64,000 nucleotides of DNA, taken from positions 799,736-863,735 of the forward strand of contig CAJJDO010000007.1 in assembly GCA_905183005.1 (NCBI GenBank), given 5' to 3'. Positions 63,378-64,000 of this stretch are shown here, piece after piece; positions within the stretch are counted from its first letter, which is position 1, and each line of letters begins with the position of its first letter. The stretch comes from Paramecium pentaurelia. Lineage: Eukaryota; Ciliophora; Oligohymenophorea; Peniculida; Parameciidae. Below the pieces are notes generated by a model, which saw only the letters and a program-made list of their open reading frames with translations, made no database searches and was not told the DNA's origin. Position numbers and translations under genes: made by a program.

Positions 63378-64000
63378 ATGTAAGAACGGTTTATGAGGGC
63401 TATTCAAGAATTGGATACCCTTTTAAGAGAAACTGAAACAGGCAAGATTAAGCTTAGTCTTACTCTTAAAGATCTAGCACAATTACATCACTTACAGTCC
63501 AGACTTCAGGATTGTAAGTTTCTCAATTCAATCTATTCAGAGGAGAGTAGAATTAAGTAACAATTTAAGATTAATTTCAGATAATACCTAAGTAAAGCAG
63601 TAACAGTTAATCTATAAATCCAAGATGAATTATGTTCAATAATAGAATCCAAAATGGAATCAATTACAGTATCTCATATAATAATATAATCAAGTCTAAT
63701 TTCAATTATTTGGATAAACTAATTCTCTATATCTTGAATTAAACTATGAATAAAACAACCATGAAGAATGTGCTTCGTCAAATAAGCAATATTATTTTGG
63801 GTAGCAACAATTTTACTTTGCTCCGATTTTAAGAAAAATCCGTAGAGAGTGTCTCTACTGATGAATTTATTGAAGTAATTTAATATATTCAAAATAGCAA
63901 TAACTCACATAAGAATAAAAATTATAACTCTATTAATAATTCCGTGGTGATCAACTTGAAATCCTCACTTTCAAACCTACTGGGCAATTACAACAGATAT
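63378..64000 (+). CDS. Unknown protein, 3' end cut by the window
   Basis: Starts MQERFMRAIQELDTLLRETE, a charged helix, then LKDLAQLHHLQSRLQD. At least two introns follow (one near 63513-63540, one near 63841); the second exon has two competing open phases, of which the Gln/Asn-rich one (LQYLIQQYNQVQFQLFGQTN) is more typical of genes here. The frame runs to the window end without a final stop. No family is recognised. The gene starts only 5 bp after the WD40 gene. Confidence 0.55.

Overview
This window is macronuclear DNA of a ciliate, most likely Paramecium or a close relative. Three things show this. Long reading frames appear only when TAA and TAG are read as glutamine, with TGA as the sole stop. 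Genes are cut by very short introns, mostly 22-31 nt, with GTA...TAG ends. The sequence is extremely AT-rich and many genes sit 5-100 bp apart. Because of the code change, reading with the standard code breaks nearly every real gene; coordinates here come from reading with TGA as the only stop and removing introns. For most genes the spliced length is an exact multiple of three. The species cannot be fixed from the sequence.

Layout. 1-1.8 kb: end of an EF-hand protein and a tiny endosulfine/ARPP19-like gene. 1.8-5.4 kb: no recognisable gene, with an assembly gap. 5.4-6.5 kb: a broken WD40 gene and an initiator tRNA-Met. 7.6-10.9 kb: a MORN-like repeat protein whose repeats are separated by phase-2 introns. 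12-16.1 kb: a small unknown gene, a secreted phospholipase A2-like gene and an unknown Q-rich gene. 16.6-19.6 kb: a DHHC palmitoyltransferase, a doubtful short gene and a casein kinase 1. 19.7-33.4 kb: cytoplasmic dynein-2 heavy chain (retrograde IFT motor). 33.5-39.1 kb, minus strand: a coiled-coil protein, a mitochondrial-type DnaJ and a GBP-like GTPase with a coiled-coil tail. 39.6-42.5 kb: a Pumilio protein and a class II DAHP synthase. 43.4-47.7 kb: two closely related protein kinases facing each other, one carrying about 20 copies of a 36-bp repeat coding a Q/N/G-rich tail. 47.7-52 kb: an unknown protein, a SKP1-like protein, a tandem CCCH zinc-finger protein and a multi-pass membrane protein. 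52.2-56.8 kb, minus strand: a one-TM protein and a giant coiled-coil protein. 57-64 kb: an ULK/ATG1-like kinase, a small unknown gene, a PX/sorting-nexin protein, a C2H2 zinc-finger protein, a Q/N-rich prion-like protein, a WD40 protein and a cut-off gene.

The genes are an ordinary eukaryotic mix, with strong representation of cilia (dynein-2), signalling kinases and vesicle traffic (PX, palmitoylation, GBP).

Four places carry direct repeats of 0.5-1.2 kb on both sides of an N run or a single N (about 4.1, 8.2, 14.1 and 26.1 kb). These look like unmerged contig or haplotype overlaps, not biology. Removing one copy at 26.1 kb restores a 4,170-residue dynein frame exactly.
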